From Arion vulgaris (Eukaryota > Mollusca > Gastropoda > Stylommatophora > Arionidae): a stretch of DNA of 64,000 nt. This document shows positions 1-10,599 of this stretch, in pieces. Below the pieces are notes generated by a model. It was not told the origin of the DNA, made no database searches, and saw nothing but the letters and a program-made list of their open reading frames with translations. The first letter of the stretch is position 1; every line of letters begins with the position of its first letter. A program made the translations under genes and the position numbers. The stretch covers positions 62,506,652 to 62,570,651 of the forward strand of contig CM036755.1 in NCBI GenBank assembly GCA_020796225.1, written 5' to 3'.

Positions 1-535
<535 letters not shown>

Positions 536-557
536 TTCTTCGTATTTACCCTTAGTT

Positions 558-733
558 TAACATCACAGCGTTAGGATAGGAAGAGATTTCTTGAACAGGT
601 TTTAGTGTGCGCTTCATAAACAGTTTCTTTCGTCGCCTCTGTTATCTCTGAGGTCCACCTTTTACGTGGACTACTTTTTCTTTGTATCCGAGTAGCATTG
701 TTCTTTGAGGGTGCACTATAGTTTGCCATTGCT
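558..733 (-). mobile_element. LINE 3'-end fragment (copy 1 of a 3-copy family)
   Basis: This segment matches 5286-5600 and 16320-16545 on the same strand, sharing tgtgcgcttcataaacagt and ctgttatctctgaggtcca. On the minus strand the longer copies read like the C-terminal tail of a LINE ORF2, with Arg-rich RRGRPQ-like peptides after a WFGH-like region. It is 5' truncated and full of stops; no activity is expected. Confidence 0.5.
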
Positions 734-956
734 GGTGGCGTCTGTGGCCTAGGAGATAGTGACTCGGTCTATTAACCCGACGTTCTGAGTTCGAATCACG
801 CTGCGGACAATTTGGTGCAAATTGTTTCGCGTGGATTTTTACAAAAGGACGATGGCGCCACCGTTCAGAAAGCAATGGCAAACTACTGAACGTAATAATA
901 CCTAGAAAAATCACAGACAGCGTTAAAAAGCTGGTGTTGATTCGCAAAGTCCTGTA
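734..956 (+). mobile_element. S1 tRNA-derived SINE
   Basis: A pol III-type head is visible: box A-like tggcctaggagatag at 745-759 and box B-like gagttcgaatcac at 787-799, the spacing expected of a tRNA. The body contains ggcaaactactgaacgtaat and a 3' end gattcgcaaagtcctgta. Two further copies occur at 23493-23716 and 30214-30439. The body is shared with S2. The cloverleaf is not complete enough to call a functional tRNA. Confidence 0.82.
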
Positions 957-1224
957 TAAAATTAACTTTTAACTTAGTTTGCCATTCTCGAGTTATTAGT
1001 TTTAACACCTTGTTTTTGCTTTCTGTAACTACATACTTTTTTTAATGGATGGGTAGTTAGCCCATCGCACAGCCACCAACCTTCAGTACCTTCAGTGCCA
1101 CATTTAGTCTGACTTCTCTCCTTTGAACTTTCCAGCTTGGGTAACCCTGCTGGCATAGCTCTCCGGGTCATTGAGGTACGCATGCCCACCTTTCTCACCC
1201 CTTTCCTCCCACCAGGGCCATGTG
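957..1224. other. Unassigned repeat-like sequence
   Basis: No gene is evident. The minus strand holds a short peptide (RAMPAGLPKLESSKERSQ) resembling text found near LINE coding regions, but with no second copy in the window I cannot classify it. Confidence 0.3.
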
Positions 1225-1432
1225 GTATATTTGGACAGCTCTATCTAGGGTGGTGCTGTATATTTTCTCAGTATGATGCACGTCTTCGAAATGCCGCCCC
1301 TTAAATGTTTTTTCCTTAAAATAACCTTTAATTGTAACCTTGATTTTGCTGCTTATGCCGCCCCACTTACGCACCGCCTGATGCGGCCGTCTCTCTGTAT
1401 CACAGTACGGCACGGCTGTGCCTCCCACCACT
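1225..1432 (-). mobile_element. Dispersed repeat N, copy 1
   Basis: The reverse complement matches 8590-8780 over nearly its whole length, including cggcatttcgaagacgtgca, catactgagaaaatatac and gatagagctgtcca. Both copies preserve a similar peptide (SSKIKVTIKGYFKEK here, SSKLKITIEGYFKDK there), hinting that the family was once coding, perhaps upstream LINE sequence. Product unknown. Confidence 0.55.
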
Positions 1433-1568
1433 ACAATGTAATGACCACGTTAGGGGGGATCGTGTTAATTTCTAACAAGACAATTCCATTTTTTAAATGT
1501 CATATTTTGATATTCATTTATCACTAGTGGAACCCAATTTTCTTAGTCTTTTTCGTATGTAAGAAGTC

Positions 1569-1974
1569 CGCCCGGGGGTACCGAGAACGCAAAGGAAGCA
1601 AAGAATAGTACCTACAAGGCATGTCGTAAGAGGCGACTGATATTGGACCTAGGAAACTACCTAATACTACCCTAAACTACCCTAGGATTGTTGCTGGAGC
1701 TACGGAGTTCGTGCTTTGTGCAATACTCCGGCAGGTGGCGTGCCATTTCTGCGTTGGGGGATCGAGCCGTATGCGGTAAAACCCGGGACAATGAAGTCAC
1801 TCCTTCAGCTTTTAAACCCTTTTTAAACGCTAGTAAATAAATATCATCGCAGAAATCGGATGTTGGCCTACTTTAGGCGCATAACTTGCACAACGCACAA
1901 TCGCTCTTAGGCTCGATGACATATAAATCACAGAGTGGTTAACAAGTGGTCGATATGGAGCGTTCGAAGAAGAA
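1569..1974 (+). mobile_element. E-type retroposon interrupted by S3, 14-bp TSD
   Basis: The element starts CGCCCG, contains the shared head (aaagaatag, catgtcgtaagaggcgact), and ends with gcgttcgaagaagaag. It is bounded by a perfect 14-bp target duplication, gtatgtaagaagtc, at 1555-1568 and 1975-1988. A 5'-truncated S3 SINE (about 1681-1826) lies inside. The long TSD and GAA tail indicate insertion by target-primed reverse transcription, and they fix the sense strand and exact ends of the E family. Confidence 0.85.
1681..1826 (+). mobile_element. S3 SINE, 5' truncated, nested in E
   Basis: Matches the 3' two thirds of S3 copies at 46427-46677 and 58689-58947: cctaggattgttgctggagc, the atgcggtaaaacccggg motif and the ending cttttaaaccctttt. 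The tRNA-like head is missing. It splits an E element, so it inserted later. Confidence 0.75.
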
Positions 1975-1989
1975 GTATGTAAGAAGTCA

Positions 1990-2130
1990 ATGCTAAACTT
2001 TCTTCTCTCTCTCACACACTCTCTCTCTCTCTCTCACACACTCTCTCTCTCTCACATCTCTCTCTTCTTCTCTCAACTCTCTTCTTCACATACTTCTCTC
2101 TACCTCTCTCTCTCTCACTCTATTTGTTTT
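1990..2130. repeat. CT-rich low-complexity tract
   Basis: Alternating ctctctct and cacacact runs with scattered cttctt. It follows the E tail and TSD directly. No gene. Confidence 0.8.
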
Positions 2131-2358
2131 GAAAGCATTCTGTGAAATATCTTATAGCTCCTGGCATCCAATGGACGTTGCCGGAAATGAGACCTGCTGC
2201 ATCCTGCCAGTTCCACTTTGAGCTCACTCCAGCATCCACTAGCTGTAAGAAACAACTGTCATCATGACACGCCAAACGACTCTATCGAGTTTAGCAATTC
2301 TCAAACTGTTGTTTTGAGTTCCTTACTACTTCGCAATGAATAAGTGTATATCAATCGT
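2131..2358. other. Unassigned sequence
   Basis: No start-to-stop frame of interest and no second copy found in the window. It abuts the GAA-tailed LINE end on its right. Confidence 0.4.
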
Positions 2359-2640
2359 TCTTCTTCTTCTGATCAACTTCTACTATGCAAGTTCCGGTAT
2401 TGTCCTAAACAGACGGTGAACTTAGATCTTCACCGTTCCCCCATAGTGTGTTTTCAATGGTTGTTTCTGTTGGCTAGATTTCCATTCTGACACTGCTCAG
2501 GCTGGGGCAGTCTTGCAGGATGTGCTCTGTGGACTGCTTTGGTATCTACAGGTGCAGGCAGTCGAGTCCCTGAGACCCATTCTATGGAGGTGCGCCCTGA
2601 GACCGCATTGTCCAGTTCTAAGTAGTCTTCCTCTTCTTCA
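2359..2640 (-). mobile_element. LINE 3' end with RNase H-type C-terminal motif and GAA tail
   Basis: On the minus strand, frames around 2530-2480 read STEHILQDCPSLSS, the C-terminal T-EHIL-CP motif found after the RNase H domain of I/jockey-like LINEs. The strand then runs through a LWGNGEDL-like peptide into a (GAA)n tail (ttcttcttcttct at 2359-2371 on the plus strand). Frames are broken. It resembles L-RH1 in organisation but is a different family. Confidence 0.55.
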
Positions 2641-2805
2641 TCAAACACTCATATCTAGCACTTGTTAACCACCTTTCTGATTTGTATTGATCTGAGCCAA
2701 AGAGCGATTCTACGTTGTCCAGTTATGCGCCTAAAATATACCAAGATCCGATTTCTGCGATGCTTTTTGTTTACTACGGCAGCTTCCCTAGGCACTACAT
2801 CAGTA
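2641..2805 (-). mobile_element. E-type retroposon, 5' truncated
   Basis: Minus-strand copy carrying the E body: cacttgttaaccac, gatctgagcc, ttatgcgcct and gatttctgcgatgcttttt. The shared head is lost after about 2800. It sits next to TTC-rich sequence, as expected for the tail. Confidence 0.65.
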
Positions 2806-3134
2806 GTGACGTACAATTGTACATTCATTTTCAAAATCTTCACCAAAGATAACGCATTATAATCATTTCATATAATTTTAGTTTACCTACAGTTGTAGAA
2901 AAACACGTATTGACCGTGAATACATTTGACTGTATGGAATAGTTTCTGTTATAATCTAACCACTTCTGCATATTTTTCAGATTGTCAGTCCAATTGAAGC
3001 AGATGATTGAAAGAGGCACATCTATTCTGCTTATCTACGTTACAGTCCCGAGTGAGGTTTTACTTTACTTAGATGCGACCCAGACCTGCTTTCTGGTGTT
3101 ATCAGACCATTTATGTGATGTCTATTTCTAGTTT

Positions 3135-3655
<521 letters not shown>

Positions 3656-3769
3656 TCTATTTCGTTATCGAAACCTCAACAGCATATTAAAATGAGTACA
3701 AATGTTATCAGAAATTGCCACCGTTTAAACAAACAGTTGTGAAAAGTACAATATTTGTTTTACAATTTC

Positions 3770-4305
3770 TTTGTACAAAGTAAAGTGGAAGAAAGAACAC
3801 CCAAAACACAACAAGGATGATGGATATTACCAACTGTCCAGATGGGACCAGACTGTCATACTTCGCCTGCGGACGGGTCACAACAGAATGAGACACCAAC
3901 TGTACACTAAATACAAAATAGGCGCCAACTACATGTGCTTCTGTGACTTGGCGAGTGTGACAACAGAGAATATCCTACAAAACTGCTCCCAGTATGCAGA
4001 CCTGATAAGAAAGAAGAAGCTCACTTACACCAGCGCCCAAGCCCCATGTGAGTGCGGTTCAATTCAGCGGGTTGGCAGAAAAGTCATGGGTTCTCCAGAT
4101 TTACGGTGTTCGTGGAACAGAATCGAAGGGTTACGATTTCTATGGTCCCGAGCCGAAGACCTGAAGCTCAAGTGCTTCTGGATCGAAAAAAAAAACGACA
4201 AACTGTATGGCGTTTCTGACAATTTAAAACAGACGGCTGCTTTTATTAGAGAATCCAAAATCCAATCTAGTAAAAACGTAGAAGAAGGAGAAAAAATCCT
4301 TAAAA
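3770..4305 (+). mobile_element. L-RH1 LINE 3' end, split by S4
   Basis: The plus frame reads KEHPKHNKDDGYYQLSRWDQ, then LRTGHNRMRHQLYTKYKI and a Cys-poor version of the C-x-C...TTEHIL-NC motif that closes RNase H-bearing LINE ORF2 proteins. After the S4 insertion (about 4048-4196) the LINE resumes with DKLYGVSDNLKQTAAFIRES and runs into gtagaagaaggagaa, its GAA-type tail. The same ending occurs in G elements and at 44395-45119. No complete RT domain is present. Confidence 0.8.
4048..4196 (+). mobile_element. S4 SINE, 5' truncated, nested in L-RH1
   Basis: Begins within the box B region (gtgcggttcaattcagcggg), continues with agatttacggtgttcgtgg and ends aagtgcttctggatcgaaaa with an A run. It interrupts the LINE frame exactly between peptides that are continuous in other L-RH1 copies. 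Confidence 0.8.
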
Positions 4306-4319
4306 TGTGGTTTGTATAT

Positions 4320-4960
4320 TTTACGGCTATCTAAATCAAACTTAGATCAAAAACAAAAATAGAATAAAATTATCAGATCAAAGAAAAGATGTATTAATCG
4401 ATATGGACCAGAGTGACTTGCAGACGGGCGTAATCAAACCATTATACAGGGCGAATATCATTCCGCAAACATTGGTTTGGCATGGGACGCCGTGGAGATT
4501 CCACGAAACTTGTGCAAAGCACTTTCTAGAGACCCTTCCAGACAAAAGTTGAATTCCAGACAACAGTTGTAATTCTATAATAGCTGTATATATTCTCGGA
4601 CCGGGTCCCTGCTGGATCTGAACAAATTGTGCTTCAGTCTGAGCAACCATAGCGGGTTATAAAGAAAATTGCTAAACTTAATTTAGCTTACACTTGTTTT
4701 TAGCTATTTTTGCAAAAATAACACCCCGAGACACGAGTTAGAAAACAATTTGTTTACGGAAACATGATATTTCTAGCTATAGGAAACAATCCTGACATAT
4801 TACCAATTGGAAACCGAAGGAAAATATTGTTACAATGATGGAGGTCAGAAGGACCACTAATATAGAAATGGAAAGGCGTGAAATGGATATCAAATAAACT
4901 AACTATATGTTGTTGACTGTCCGTGTGGTGTCGGGGCCCACAAGGGAAGCAAATAACTGC
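4320..4960. other. Unassigned sequence
   Basis: About 640 bases with no repeat shared inside the window and no convincing coding frame. It may be old unique or highly diverged sequence. Confidence 0.4.
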
Positions 4961-4962
4961 CT

Positions 4963-5284
4963 AGCACCGGCGAGGATCCCCGATGAAATTTAGAAGATGG
5001 TGCAAATATTCTGTAGAAATTTTAATTATTAATTTTTCTAATGTATTTTGTCCGGGCAGCGGCTTTCCAGCCTACTCTTCTCGATTTTGAACTGCAAGGC
5101 TCTTTTACGTGTTTAACTTGAAAACGAGAGCTACGTTTTATCGTCCGTCTCCGACAGGACTATGAGCTCTATCTCACCTACACTGAGATCAGGGTCTCTG
5201 GAAAAATATCACGATGACTCCATGAGGGAGCGAACTAAGTACATTTTGAACGTGAGACGAGCACCTAGCCTCTACTCCACACAC
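4963..5284 (-). mobile_element. S5 tRNA-derived SINE
   Basis: Minus-strand S5 copy: gtccgggcagcggctttcc, tacgttttatcgtccgtctc, gatctcacctacactgaga-type block and the head ending cgagcacctagcctctac (complement of a box A). The (ATCA)n tail is lost. Compare 43228-43665. Confidence 0.7.
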
Positions 5285-5285
5285 A

Positions 5286-5600
5286 GAGATTTCTAGAACA
5301 GGTTTTTGTGTGCGCTTCATAAACAGTGTTTTTCACCGCCTCTGTGATTTCTGATGTTCACCTTCAGAGAGAAAAACCATTTGCTTTGTATATATTGTAT
5401 CGTAGTAGCATTGCTCTTTGAGGCGTTGTTGGTAATCTGTTTCTGTAGCCGAACTATTTCATTTGTTGTTTCTTGATGAAGTTCAGTACTTATATTGTAC
5501 CCAGTTTTTTTTCCCTGATATCTTCATTTCCAAATCGGTCTCTTCTTGATACTCCCATCATTCTGTGTAGATACTTGATATTTGTCATGACTAGTTTTTT
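5286..5600 (-). mobile_element. LINE 3'-end fragment (copy 2)
   Basis: Same family as 558-733 and 16320-16545, and the longest of the three. The reverse complement contains a gaacttcatcaagaaacaac region typical of the C-terminal part of a LINE polyprotein. It is degenerate. Confidence 0.5.
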
Positions 5601-5627
5601 GTATTTCCCATTTAAATTCATATTAAT

Positions 5628-5753
5628 TTAACCAGTCTGCAGTGATGGAAACGTTACCCGTACAACCACTTAACCAGTCTGCAGTGATGGAAACGTTACC
5701 CGTACAACCACTTAACCAGTCTGCAGTGATGGAAATGTTACCCGTACAACCAC
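5628..5753. repeat. 42-bp tandem repeat, 3 copies
   Basis: Three head-to-tail units beginning ttaaccagtctgcagtgatg and ending cgtacaaccac. The first two are identical and the third differs by one base (aaatg for aaacg), so the duplication is recent. Confidence 0.97.
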
Positions 5754-5849
5754 TTTGAGATGGAGTACATAGCTGGTTAGCTCTGATTTAATGTCCATGG
5801 CCAGGTAGGTATTTTAGTTCTTTTTAGACGCCGACTGAACTTCATATAT

Positions 5850-6392
5850 TCATCAAATAGCTTGTCCTGAGCAGAATTTTGCCACCCCAACAGTCCTTCG
5901 GAATTTCTCTCTCATAGGCCAGTTCTGCAGCCGTCATGTTCAAACTATCAGTTACATCCTGAATCCATCTTCTCCGTGGTCTTCCTCTTCTTCTCTTTGC
6001 CGGTATGTCTCCTTCCATGATGGTCTTCTGCAGCCCTTCATGTTTTTTTATATGTCTAAAATATCTAAATTTTCTCTTTCTTATTTGTAGCATCAGCCAG
6101 TTTTCTTTGATTTTGGATTCTTTCTGTATAGATCTATATGTTCCCTTCTCTGTCCATGGTATACAGAGGACTCTTCTGTAACACTTATATTCAAAAGTAC
6201 ATATATTTTTCTCACCTGGCTTATTAAATGTCCATGCTTCACACCCATAAGTTGCCACTGGGAATATGCATGCTCTTTTTGTATTCTGATCTTTGTTTTC
6301 TTATCAGTTACGTTCCATACCGTTTTTAGTTGTTTAATTTTGTGTAAAGTCATGTTTGTTCTTTTCCTCCATATCTTACTAACTTTCATATT
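5850..6392 (-). mobile_element. L-YK LINE, C-terminal half of ORF2
   Basis: Minus-strand frames read ATYGCEAWTFNKPGEK, EYKCYRRVLCIPWTEK, LQIRKRKFRYFRHIK and RRGRPRRRWIQDVTDSLNMT. This is the thumb and C-terminal region downstream of the RT active site in jockey/RTE-like LINEs. One frameshift separates the two main frames (near 6150). Compared with other copies the 3' tail (GATGAT)n is short. At least seven more L-YK pieces lie in this window. Confidence 0.8.
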
Positions 6393-6439
6393 GCGAAAGT
6401 GATTTTAATTGTTTTGAAGAGAAACTCTGATGAACTCTG

Positions 6440-6605
6440 TGACGAAACAGTTACGCAGTTACCTTGCGTTCTGAAAGCAGTGGGTTCAAATACGGACTAC
6501 GTTGTTCGTCTCACAGGTGCAGTTTATTCCGGGAAACTCGGAGGGTTATTGCTGGAGCTGCGGATTTCATGCATTGTGCAATACTCTCGCAGGTAATTTG
6601 TCATT
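6440..6605 (+). mobile_element. S3 SINE, partial
   Basis: Contains gtgggttcaaatacggacta (box B region), the gttcgtctcacaggtgcagtt segment and gttattgctggagctgcgga, aligned with S3 at 58.7 kb. The tail after the cggagagaaac region is missing. Confidence 0.7.
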
Positions 6606-6660
6606 CCTGCGGAGAGAAACCAAGATAAACTGAACTATATTAGGAAAACATGTGTAATTA

Positions 6661-6918
6661 TTCTTCTCCTTCTTCTAACGCTTCATATCGACAACTTGTT
6701 AAATACTCTTTGTGATTTTTTATATGATCCGAGCCTGAAAGTGTTTGTACGTTGCGATAGTTATGCGCCTACAAGTAGGCCAGCACGTCCAATTTCTGCG
6801 ACGCTTTTTATTTACTATTGTAGCTTCCTTAGGCCCACTACCTCAGCGCCTCTTACAACTAGCCTTGTAGGTTGCAGTGTTACTATTCTTTGCTCCCCTT
6901 ATGAGCCCTGACAACGAC
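6661..6918 (-). mobile_element. E-type retroposon
   Basis: Near full-length minus copy: TTC-rich tail, atcgacaacttgttaaatac, gcctacaagtaggccagca, then the shared head (cttagg, gtaggttgcagtgttac, ttctttgctcccc). A weak flanking similarity (acatgtgtaattatt against acatgtgcaataata) may be a decayed TSD. Confidence 0.8.
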
Positions 6919-6934
6919 GGACAACATGTGCAAT

Positions 6935-7395
6935 AATATGAATCCTTCGTCTTTAACGAAGTTTTGTGGCAAAATCTTATAAACAATATTTATCTTTATG
7001 TAAACGGTAATCGTAGTCGTAGTTTTGTTTCATTATTTGTATCCACTTCATCTTCGTTCGATATTTTGATTGTTTAATCACGCAAATTTTTAATAGGATT
7101 GAAGTTCGACTACTGCGATGTGATGTTTGTTACAAGGAATCGATACATATCGAGACAGGATTTTTACGAAACTAGGCTAGCTTAACCTAGATTTTTACTT
7201 GACCTAGATTCCTTGCTCAGGGCCTGATATCTTACTTATTATCATTATAATATCCTCTATTCTGCTGGCGTAGGTAATCATGATTCCGCCTACAGCAGTT
7301 TTTTTCTTTAGTGGAGACTAGGCATATTTCTATAATAAGGTTCTAGTATTTGGTATTACTGTCGATATCTACGTTTTTCCGCGTCATGATATTAT
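6935..7395. other. Unassigned AT-rich sequence
   Basis: No frame or repeat recognised. Confidence 0.4.
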
Positions 7396-7488
7396 TGTCG
7401 ATATAAGGGAGAGACTGCAGTAAAACTATATAGCAATGACGAAACACGTAATAACAAAGTACTGTAGTTTTACAAAATACAAAAACAG

Positions 7489-7744
7489 TCTTCTTCTTCT
7501 ACTTTGTGTTCGTTCTTTACGATCAATTTTAATCATTCTTTGTAATATGTTTGATCTTTGTCAAGAACGTGTATACGTTGCACATTGGTTTGTAGGCCCC
7601 TAAAAGCATAGACTTCACACGTTTAGAACACATGCATCCGATTTCAGCCAAACCTCCTTAGTCGCATCTTACGACATGCGTGGCAGGTAACAGTGGTTCT
7701 ATTCTTTACACCCCAAATGTAGACCCGGTAACAACTCGGGCGGC
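7489..7744 (-). mobile_element. F-type retroposon nested in H
   Basis: TTC tail, cgttctttacgatcaatttt, ttgcacattggtttgtaggc, then the shared head gcgtggcaggtaacagtggt and ending actcgggcg. Flanked by acaaaaacag / acaaaaagag (9 of 10), a probable TSD in the H sequence. Confidence 0.85.
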
Positions 7745-7905
7745 ACAAAAAGAGTAATAATACACAGCAACGTTTCGACCAAAAGGCCGTTATCAAGCAA
7801 AGGATACAACAGAAGTGAAAAATTCCATATCTTTCACAGCACACTACATATGTAATACAACAATATGTTCTACTATTTACAACAGGAATTTATTGTTGAA
7901 TGTTA

Positions 7906-8029
7906 TATGTTGACAATACAAAGAAGAGCTGGAGGGAGCTGCAGGAAATAGCTAGAGATAGGAAGACTTGGCATGAATTGATTGAGGTCATATGCCCCAA
8001 TCGGGGTTAAAGAGACAGAGAGAGAGAGA
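7906..8029 (+). mobile_element. LINE extreme 3' end with (GA)n tail
   Basis: The plus frame reads WRELQEIARDRKTWHELIEV then a stop and gagagagagaga. Conserved Ala-x-Asp-Arg-x-x-Trp is the usual C-terminal signature of RTE/jockey-like ORF2. Only the last ~110 bases are present. Confidence 0.65.
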
Positions 8030-8190
8030 GAGATATGTCGTGTGCTGTGAAAGAAATGAAATTCTTCACTTATGTTGTATCCTTTGCTTGAAAAAGGCCG
8101 TTTGTTCGAAACGTTGCTTTGTATTGTTACTGTTGTTGCATTTTGTAAAAAACAACACTGCTTTGTTTTTACATGTTTCGTCATGATATT

Positions 8191-8444
8191 TTTCTTATTT
8201 CAACGCTCCATACCGACCACTTGTTAACCCCTCTTTGTGATTTGTATGTGATTCAAGCCTAAGAGCGATTGTACGTTGTGCCAGTTATACGCCTACAAGT
8301 AGTCCAGCACATTCGATTTCTGCGACGCTTTTTATTTACTAGGTAGCTTCCTACTCCTCTACCACAGTCTCCTCTTACGACATGCCATGTAGGTCGCGTG
8401 TTACGATTCTTTGCTTCCCGGTGGCCCCAGCAACACATGGGCCG
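8191..8444 (-). mobile_element. E-type retroposon, 12-bp TSD
   Basis: Complete minus copy bounded by a perfect 12-bp duplication cgtcatgatatt at 8179-8190 and 8445-8456. Body features are atcgattcgacgctttttatt-type text (gatttctgcgacgctttt), tacgcctacaagtagtcc and the shared head. It inserted at the outer end of an H element. Confidence 0.87.
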
Positions 8445-8589
8445 CGTCATGATATTAGAATATCCAGAAGTGTATCTCTCTGTGGGCTTCTGTTCTGTCT
8501 CATATCGATTATTCCTCGTGTCATGATGATTTTAAAACCTTCCTGTCTTATGACAGCTCAAATGTTCATGTTACTAACATCTAAGATGG

Positions 8590-8780
8590 AGCCATGGCCG
8601 TGCCGTGCTATGATGCAGAGAGGCGGCCGCATCAGGCTGAACCGTAAGGAGGGCGGAATGAGCAGCAAACTCAAAATTACAATTGAAGGTTATTTTAAGG
8701 ACAAAAAATTAAGGGCGGCATTTCGAAGACGTGCATCATACTGAGAAAATATACCGCACGGCCCTGGATAGAGCTGTCCA
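8590..8780 (+). mobile_element. Dispersed repeat N, copy 2
   Basis: Partner of 1225-1432. Reads ggcggccgcatcaggctga and gcggcatttcgaagacgtgc. A plus frame gives SSKLKITIEGYFKDKKLR. Function unknown. Confidence 0.55.
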
Positions 8781-8954
8781 ACGCGGGTCCCTAGGTCGCC
8801 ACGGCTCCTTCGCCATAAACCACTGGCGCCCTATTTCATTTACCCGGCTTTAACGTCAATCAGAATTTCAATTTTTGTAAATGTGTTTCTTAATAATAGT
8901 AGGACTAAGTTTTAACTTCAGAAAGTAAAGGAATCCTTTTTAATACCACAAGGT

Positions 8955-9235
8955 GAGCATCTGTAGCTCAAGCGATAGTGAGCTAGATCATGCAGTCTCC
9001 ACCCTTTTTCGATAGATCATAACCCAAGCGTACCTGGTTCAAACCCCACGGTGGTCAAGTTTAGAAGTAAATTCGTTTCCGCGGGAGTTTTACATAAAGT
9101 AAAAATAGACCTCACCTTTCAGAAAGTAATGGCAAACTACTGAACGTATAAGTGGTGCCTAGAAAATCAACGACTCGCTTACTGTGGTTGATGACTACGT
9201 CCTGTAAAGGATATGCCACGATTTTCATTTTTCAT
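8955..9235 (+). mobile_element. S2 tRNA-derived SINE
   Basis: Box A-like tgtagctcaagcgatag near 8962 and box B-like ctggttcaaacccca at 9033-9047. The body repeats ggcaaactactgaacgtata and tggtgcctagaaaatcaacg, then ctacgtcctgtaaagg. The anticodon-side region is expanded relative to the copy at 18369. The body after the head matches S1. Confidence 0.82.
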
Positions 9236-9510
9236 ATAGGATAATGCAGTGTTAGGCCCGTATTTTTCATATAGGGTAATGCAGTGTTAGGCCCGCATTT
9301 TTCATTGATCGTCGGCACACGATGGGTGATGTGGTCAACATCACGCCGGTCGCCTCTACTTCCCAGTACTTTTCTTTGCATCCAATTGAGGCTGGGTCGA
9401 TGTGAGAGACGTTACGGTCGGAAAAAAATTCAACGACCACTGAGGAATTGAACCCGTACCACTAGTATAAGAAGCGAATTTACTAACAAATACGCTACAG
9501 TTGCTCGCAA
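9236..9510 (-). mobile_element. S6 tRNA-derived SINE
   Basis: The minus strand starts with a tRNA-like head, box A-like tgtagcgtatttgttagt and box B-like cgggttcaattcctc, then gtgatgttgaccacatcacc and a 3' end in which a ~35-bp unit (atgaaaaatacgggcctaac) is present twice. Related copies: 61215-61405 and part of 53190-53300. It abuts S2 directly. Confidence 0.7.
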
Positions 9511-9609
9511 TTAAAATCGTTTACAGTGGTAGGAATATTTTCAGCATTGTGTATCAGTTCTTAGTTATCATAACGATAAAATAAAACAAATAAAATTAAA
9601 CTTGTATTC

Positions 9610-10448
9610 TTCTTCTTCTTCTGCGTTCTCACTAGATTAAGATTTTGGATTCTCTAATAAAGGCATCCGTCTGCCTCAGATTATCAGTCTTGCCATACAG
9701 TTTGTCTTCTGCGTTCTCACTAGATTGGCAAAACACGTAATTAAAAGTACTGTAGTTTTACAAATTACAAAAACAATGACAAAATACAGCAACGTTTCGA
9801 CCAACAAGGCCTTTATCAAGTAAACGAACAAACAGGAGTGACAAATTAAAATGAAACACAAATGGACGACCAAATACAAACGTATCTAAGGAAAATCTGG
9901 GAATAAAAACGAATAACGAAATAAATGTAACACAAAAAAAACACCTCACTAGATTGGGATTTTGAATTCTCTAATGAAGGCAGCCGTATGCCTCAGATTA
10001 TCAGGGAAGCCACACAGTTTGTCTTGGACGCTAGTGTAAGTGGGCCACCTCTTTCTTCTCAGGTCTGCATACTGGGGCAGTTCTGTAGGATATAATTCCT
10101 AAGATATCTGCTTCCCCGTTTGTACCGACCTCTTCCAGCAGTAAGTTTGGCCACCCTCGTGATGGTAGGTTTGACATTCTTACTGCGTGGCTAAATCTCC
10201 GAGGCAGATTGGCGACCGTAGAATCCGTTATCCCATTCCTCCTGTGAGGGTCGTTGCACCATGTTATGCGCCTTACGGCCTGGTGCATCCGTTTTCCGCA
10301 ATCATTTGTTTTGGGTTAGCATTCCTTAGCGGACACGTGCATCCGATTTAAGCTAAACCTCCTTAATCGCCTCTTACGACATGCGTGGCAGGTAACAGTG
10401 GTTCTAATATTTACACCTCAAATGTGGGCCCCGGTAACCACTCGGGCG
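9610..10448 (-). mobile_element. G-type retroposon with doubled LINE-derived 3' end, 12-bp TSD
   Basis: The whole unit is flanked by aaacttgtattc at 9598-9609 and 10449-10460. In sense orientation it has the shared head, a middle with gccttacggcctggtgcatcc-type text, and an L-RH1 3' end (peptides like TAAFIRES). That 3' end, about 100 bp, is present twice in tandem before the (GAA)n tail. An H element (9729-9944) interrupts the first of the two in sense order. Confidence 0.82.
9729..9944 (-). mobile_element. H element, 13-bp TSD
   Basis: Nested in G and flanked by ctcactagattgg at 9716-9728 and 9945-9957. It carries the H core (minus strand ttgataaaggccttgttggt then cgaaacg) and the shared end aaaacacgtaattaaaagtac. 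The 13-bp TSD, against 9 bp at 54 kb, shows target duplications of variable length. Confidence 0.82.
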
Positions 10449-10599
10449 AAACTTGTATTCAGATTCAGTTTGCATCTGTTATAATTTTTATTCATGTTAT
10501 TATTATTTTATTGTTATTTTTTTGGAGTATTATTATTGGAATTCAATATGGTACCCGCGCCTCCACATCTATTAGTCAGATGTGTCCCAATCTAAAAAA

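Larger units (their letters stand above)
7402..8190. mobile_element. H element with inverted ends, hosting F and a LINE 3' end
   Basis: Left part (7402-7905 less the F insert) is H in minus orientation, including cagcaacgtttcgaccaaaa then ggccgttatcaagc. Right part (8030-8190) is H in plus orientation, including ggccgtttgttcgaaacg and gtttttacatgtttcgtc. The outer ends are therefore inverted copies. Nested inside are an F element (7489-7744) and a LINE 3' end (7906-8029). Confidence 0.65.

Noticed and set aside
8955..9050. Functional tRNA genes at the SINE heads
   Set aside because: Boxes A and B are good, but stems are not complementary enough, no mature 3' end is seen and each head continues into a conserved SINE body.
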